From assembly GCA_903891165.1 (NCBI GenBank), contig CAITDR010000438.1, positions 1 through 46,597 on the forward strand: 46,597 bases of DNA. Reading direction: 5' to 3'. Below are positions 44,115 to 46,597 of this stretch, piece by piece. This stretch comes from an uncultured Pseudomonadota bacterium. GTDB lineage: Bacteria; Myxococcota_A; UBA796; SXON01. Below the pieces are notes generated by a model that saw only the letters and a list, made by a program, of their open reading frames with translations, was not told where the DNA came from and searched no databases. The position numbers were made by a program, and so were the translations under genes. Position 1 is the first letter of the stretch. Each line of letters begins with the position of its first letter.

Positions 44115-46597
44115 ATGGAAGCCGTCCTTGATCCCTTCCAGCCCCTTCTGCACCTGATTGGGCGGTACCGGCAGGACGTGCACAGCCTGAAACCCCCGGC
44201 TTCCGCGCAAGCATTTCCGACGGCACAGGCACATATTGGCGAGCTTCCCGCTGGGCTGAAGGAATTCCTGCAGCGGTGGAATGGCGCCGTCCTGTTCCGG
44301 GGCGCCCTGCGGGTGCGGGCCATCTCCGAGCTGGCCCCCGCCAGTCCCGAGGTGGAAGAGGTGATCCTTTTTGCGGACGGCCCGCGGGAGAGCGACCGCT
44401 GGGGTTACGCCGCGGCAGGTTCCGGTCACCACTTTGGGCGTTGGACCGGCCAAAAGCTGGTTCCACTGCATGAAGACTTCCATCGGTGGCTCTACGCCCA
44501 GGCTCGGGTACTGGACGAGAATCGCACTGATGAAGCTGCTCAGTTGGCTCTACGTATCGAGGTGGATCCCGACGATGGGCTGCTGTTGATGGCGCGGGGC
44601 GACCAGTTGATGGCCGAAGGCGACGGCGACGCCGCGCTGAAGGCCTTCCAAAAAGCCGTGGTTCGTTCTCCCGATCTGCCCTCTGCCTGGCAGCGGTTGG
44701 GAGAGGCGCTCCTGACCGTGGACCGCTCCGCCGCCGTCCATGCGCTGCTGATGGCGCTGCGTCACACGCGGCTGCCGTTGCCCTATCCCGGTGCCCCCTC
44801 GGCAGACCGGGGCTTGGTCCGCCTCTTGGAAGGCCATTTTCCGGCGGGGGATCCCGGCTGGGAGCGCGAGCTTTCGCACTTTTTGAACGAGCGCTGTCTG
44901 GATTTGCGTCGCGACGAGGGCGGCGAGCTGATCGAGAGTGCTGCGCTGGCCTGGAAGCGGAGCAAGCTCGCCCGGGGAGACCGGAGCGGGGCACGCGCCA
45001 TGTTGGCCTCGGTGCGGGATCGGGTGCTGGCCTTTGCACATCCCCCGGCGCTCTACCGGCTCCAGCTCGCTTTGGTAAGCCTGGATACCGATCTGGGCAA
45101 CCATGAAGAGGCCGAGGAGACCCTGCGGCGGCTGAGGGGGGGGCCGCTGGATGTGCAGGCGCGCTGTGCGCTGGCGCTGGCGCGGATCGCGCAGCTGCGG
45201 GACGAGCCGTGGATCGACGAGCTGGTGGACGAAGCGCTGTCCGGGCTGACCGACGAAGCCGACCGCTTCGACGCCTGGATGATCCGGGCCGAGCGCGGGT
45301 CGGTAGAGGCGGTGGGCGAGGTGGTGCGGCTGAGCAACCGACTCGGGGACAAGGTGCGGCTGGCGCGGGCCGCCTTGGTGCAGGGGGACCATGCCCGGAA
45401 TGCCAAAAACCCGGCAGGAGCCAAGGCCTTTTACGCACAATGCCAGGCCGATCCCGAGTCCTGGTTCCGCTCGCGGCTGAGGATGGGCGAGCTCGCCGGA
45501 AGTAACAGCGAGGCGATCGCTGGTTTCCAGGAAGCGGTGGAAGGTTTTGTACGGTTGGAGCTACCGTTGCGCGAAGCGTGGGCGAGGCTGCGGCTTGCGA
45601 GGATGGGGGATTCCGCGCAGGTGGAGCCCGCGCTGCGGATCTTCCGGGCCACGTCACTTGCCACGGGGGTTGCTGCGGTGGACACCATCTGCGGAAACCC
45701 GGGGGCACACCTGCCTTGGCACCTGAACCTCGCCGCCGAATATGCACGGCAGCGTCACGACGCGCAGCGGATGCGGCCGCCCTTCAGTCGCGCCGACGCC
45801 GACCGTCCGGAGCGAAGGCTGCTCTCCCACCGGAGCGCCATCGCTGCCTGTGATGCGCGCATTGTGACGGTGCTCTCCGAAAATCTGCGCGCCGATCTTG
45901 CTACCCTACGGCGTAGCGACGGGCGTATCCAGGGGCCTCCGGCCATGCGCTTTATCGCAATGGCCGATCTGTTGGCCGGGCATGGATCCTTCGATGCCGC
46001 CCGAGAGCTGATGAGTCTGTTGAAGGAGGACATCCCCAACGATGCGGTGACCCGCTCGCTGATTGGGGCCGTGGCCCGGTCGCCCAATATGACCCTGGTA
46101 CAGACCCTTTTGGAACACTTGAAAGAGGGAAATCGTCCCGAGCCGGGTGCGTTGGTGCGTATCATCGAGGTGCTGGGATGGCGGCGGGAGGAGGAGGCGG
46201 CGCCCCGGCTGGCGCAGCTTGCGGCCACGTCGTCGCTGCCGGTGCGGAAGGCAGCGATCACCGCGTTGGGACGTATCGGGGACAGCTCGGTGGTGGATCT
46301 GCTGATGGGACTCGTGGAAGTTCCCGAATTGGCAGAGGTGACCTCGGTGGCGCTACTGCTGTTGGGCGAGTGGCAGGGGGTGGACTTCCACGGGCAGTCG
46401 CTGGCACAGCGGGTGCAGGGTCTGCAGCGGTCGCCGGGCGAGCTGGTAGGACGTTTTGGCGGACCAGCCTACCTTTTGTTGTTGCTCTCCGGTGTGGATA
46501 AGGATGGACCCTCCGCCCTCGGCGCCATGCACGGACTGGGCCTTTTAGGGGCGATCCGCGCCGTACCCAAGCTGATCGAGCTGACCGGCGATCGCGA
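44115..46597 (+). CDS. SMI1/TPR/HEAT-like repeat protein (3' end beyond window)
   Basis: ATG 44115 follows GGAG at 44107-44110 and opens an uninterrupted frame to the window end (827 codons, no stop). Residues about 47-140 (LPAGLKEFLQRWNGAVLF, WGYAAAGSGHHFGRWTG, VPLHEDFHRWL) look like an SMI1/KNR4 domain. Tetratricopeptide-like helices follow (LALRIEVDPDDGLLLMARGD, GDAALKAFQKAVVRSPDLPSAW). Toward the end are HEAT-like repeats (PVRKAAITALGRIGDSSVVDLL, GALGAMHGLGLLGAIRAVPKL). A scaffold or immunity-type protein is plausible, but no partner is visible. Divergent from the MopE-like gene over 159 bp. Confidence 0.8.
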   Translation, partial: MEAVLDPFQPLLHLIGRYRQDVHSLKPPASAQAFPTAQAHIGELPAGLKEFLQRWNGAVLFRGALRVRAISELAPASPEVEEVILFADGPRESDRWGYAAAGSGHHFGRWTGQKLVPLHEDFHRWLYAQARVLDENRTDEAAQLALRIEVDPDDGLLLMARGDQLMAEGDGDAALKAFQKAVVRSPDLPSAWQRLGEALLTVDRSAAVHALLMALRHTRLPLPYPGAPSADRGLVRLLEGHFPAGDPGWERELSHFLNERCLDLRRDEGGELIESAALAWKRSKLARGDRSGARAMLASVRDRVLAFAHPPALYRLQLALVSLDTDLGNHEEAEETLRRLRGGPLDVQARCALALARIAQLRDEPWIDELVDEALSGLTDEADRFDAWMIRAERGSVEAVGEVVRLSNRLGDKVRLARAALVQGDHARNAKNPAGAKAFYAQCQADPESWFRSRLRMGELAGSNSEAIAGFQEAVEGFVRLELPLREAWARLRLARMGDSAQVEPALRIFRATSLATGVAAVDTICGNPGAHLPWHLNLAAEYARQRHDAQRMRPPFSRADADRPERRLLSHRSAIAACDARIVTVLSENLRADLATLRRSDGRIQGPPAMRFIAMADLLAGHGSFDAARELMSLLKEDIPNDAVTRSLIGAVARSPNMTLVQTLLEHLKEGNRPEPGALVRIIEVLGWRREEEAAPRLAQLAATSSLPVRKAAITALGRIGDSSVVDLLMGLVEVPELAEVTSVALLLLGEWQGVDFHGQSLAQRVQGLQRSPGELVGRFGGPAYLLLLLSGVDKDGPSALGAMHGLGLLGAIRAVPKLIELTGDR

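Noticed and set aside
44029-45747. A 572-residue minus-strand Arg/Pro-rich frame
   Set aside because: Antisense to the long SMI1/TPR-like frame; composition is typical of a GC-rich shadow frame.

Overview
The window is GC-rich (about 60-65% by eye) bacterial chromosome with densely packed genes on both strands. Its gene content suggests a myxobacterium-like organism (Myxococcota or former Deltaproteobacteria): a giant MopE-type metal-binding-motif lipoprotein, a DUF4331 protein, a lectin-rich secondary-metabolism-style cassette, GT-C membrane glycosyltransferases, and many lipoproteins. The taxonomic call is an inference. There is no rRNA gene in the window and I saw no tRNA gene.

Layout. 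0.2-0.9 kb: a Phd/PIN toxin-antitoxin pair with its own promoter/operator, lying between two oppositely oriented copies of a dispersed structured repeat. 1.5-8.1 kb: the most striking region. It holds a roughly 892-residue multi-lectin protein ending in 33 perfectly phased five-residue units, 26 of which start with Cys (consensus CGADA/CGAAA). Directly downstream are a radical SAM/SPASM maturase, a B12-type RiPP-maturation radical SAM enzyme and a small membrane protein. This looks like a RiPP-like or protein-modification system whose substrate is a lectin-fused Cys-ladder domain. 8.2-10.4 kb: an ATPase plus HNH nuclease pair resembling the Septu phage-defence system. 10.6-13.8 kb: a lipoprotein and RecQ. 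13.9-18.1 kb: three damaged genes in a row (LysR regulator, GT87-like membrane protein, flavin monooxygenase), followed by an intact DUF4331 gene.

19.4-28.7 kb is housekeeping and accessory: peptide deformylase, ferredoxin, a four-gene TldD/PmbA operon, a GH1 lipoprotein, a DUF502 membrane protein, an RNase Z-like hydrolase and an HtrA-type protease. 29.0-31.3 kb: an orphan flagellin-like protein with a large duplicated central region. 31.7 kb: a tiny pentapeptide-repeat protein. 31.9-38.1 kb: an oxidoreductase-like protein, two GT-C type membrane proteins and a membrane-anchored zinc peptidase in one minus-strand run. 38.3-39.6 kb: a phospholipase C-like phosphoesterase. 39.6-44.0 kb: the MopE-like giant. 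44.1 kb to the end: a partial SMI1/TPR/HEAT-like protein running off the window.

A second theme is a dispersed element of about 93 bp. It has a GC-rich hairpin whose stem is kept by compensatory changes, a short GGAG/CTCC hairpin, and a terminal palindrome CTGAATGA-N4-TCATTCAG. The palindrome also occurs alone. Both forms lie mostly just after stop codons or in convergent gaps. Two single-base frameshifts sit in G-runs (1778-1782 and 14517-14522), and restoring one G gives family-typical proteins. Either sequence error or homopolymer slippage must therefore be considered before calling those genes dead.
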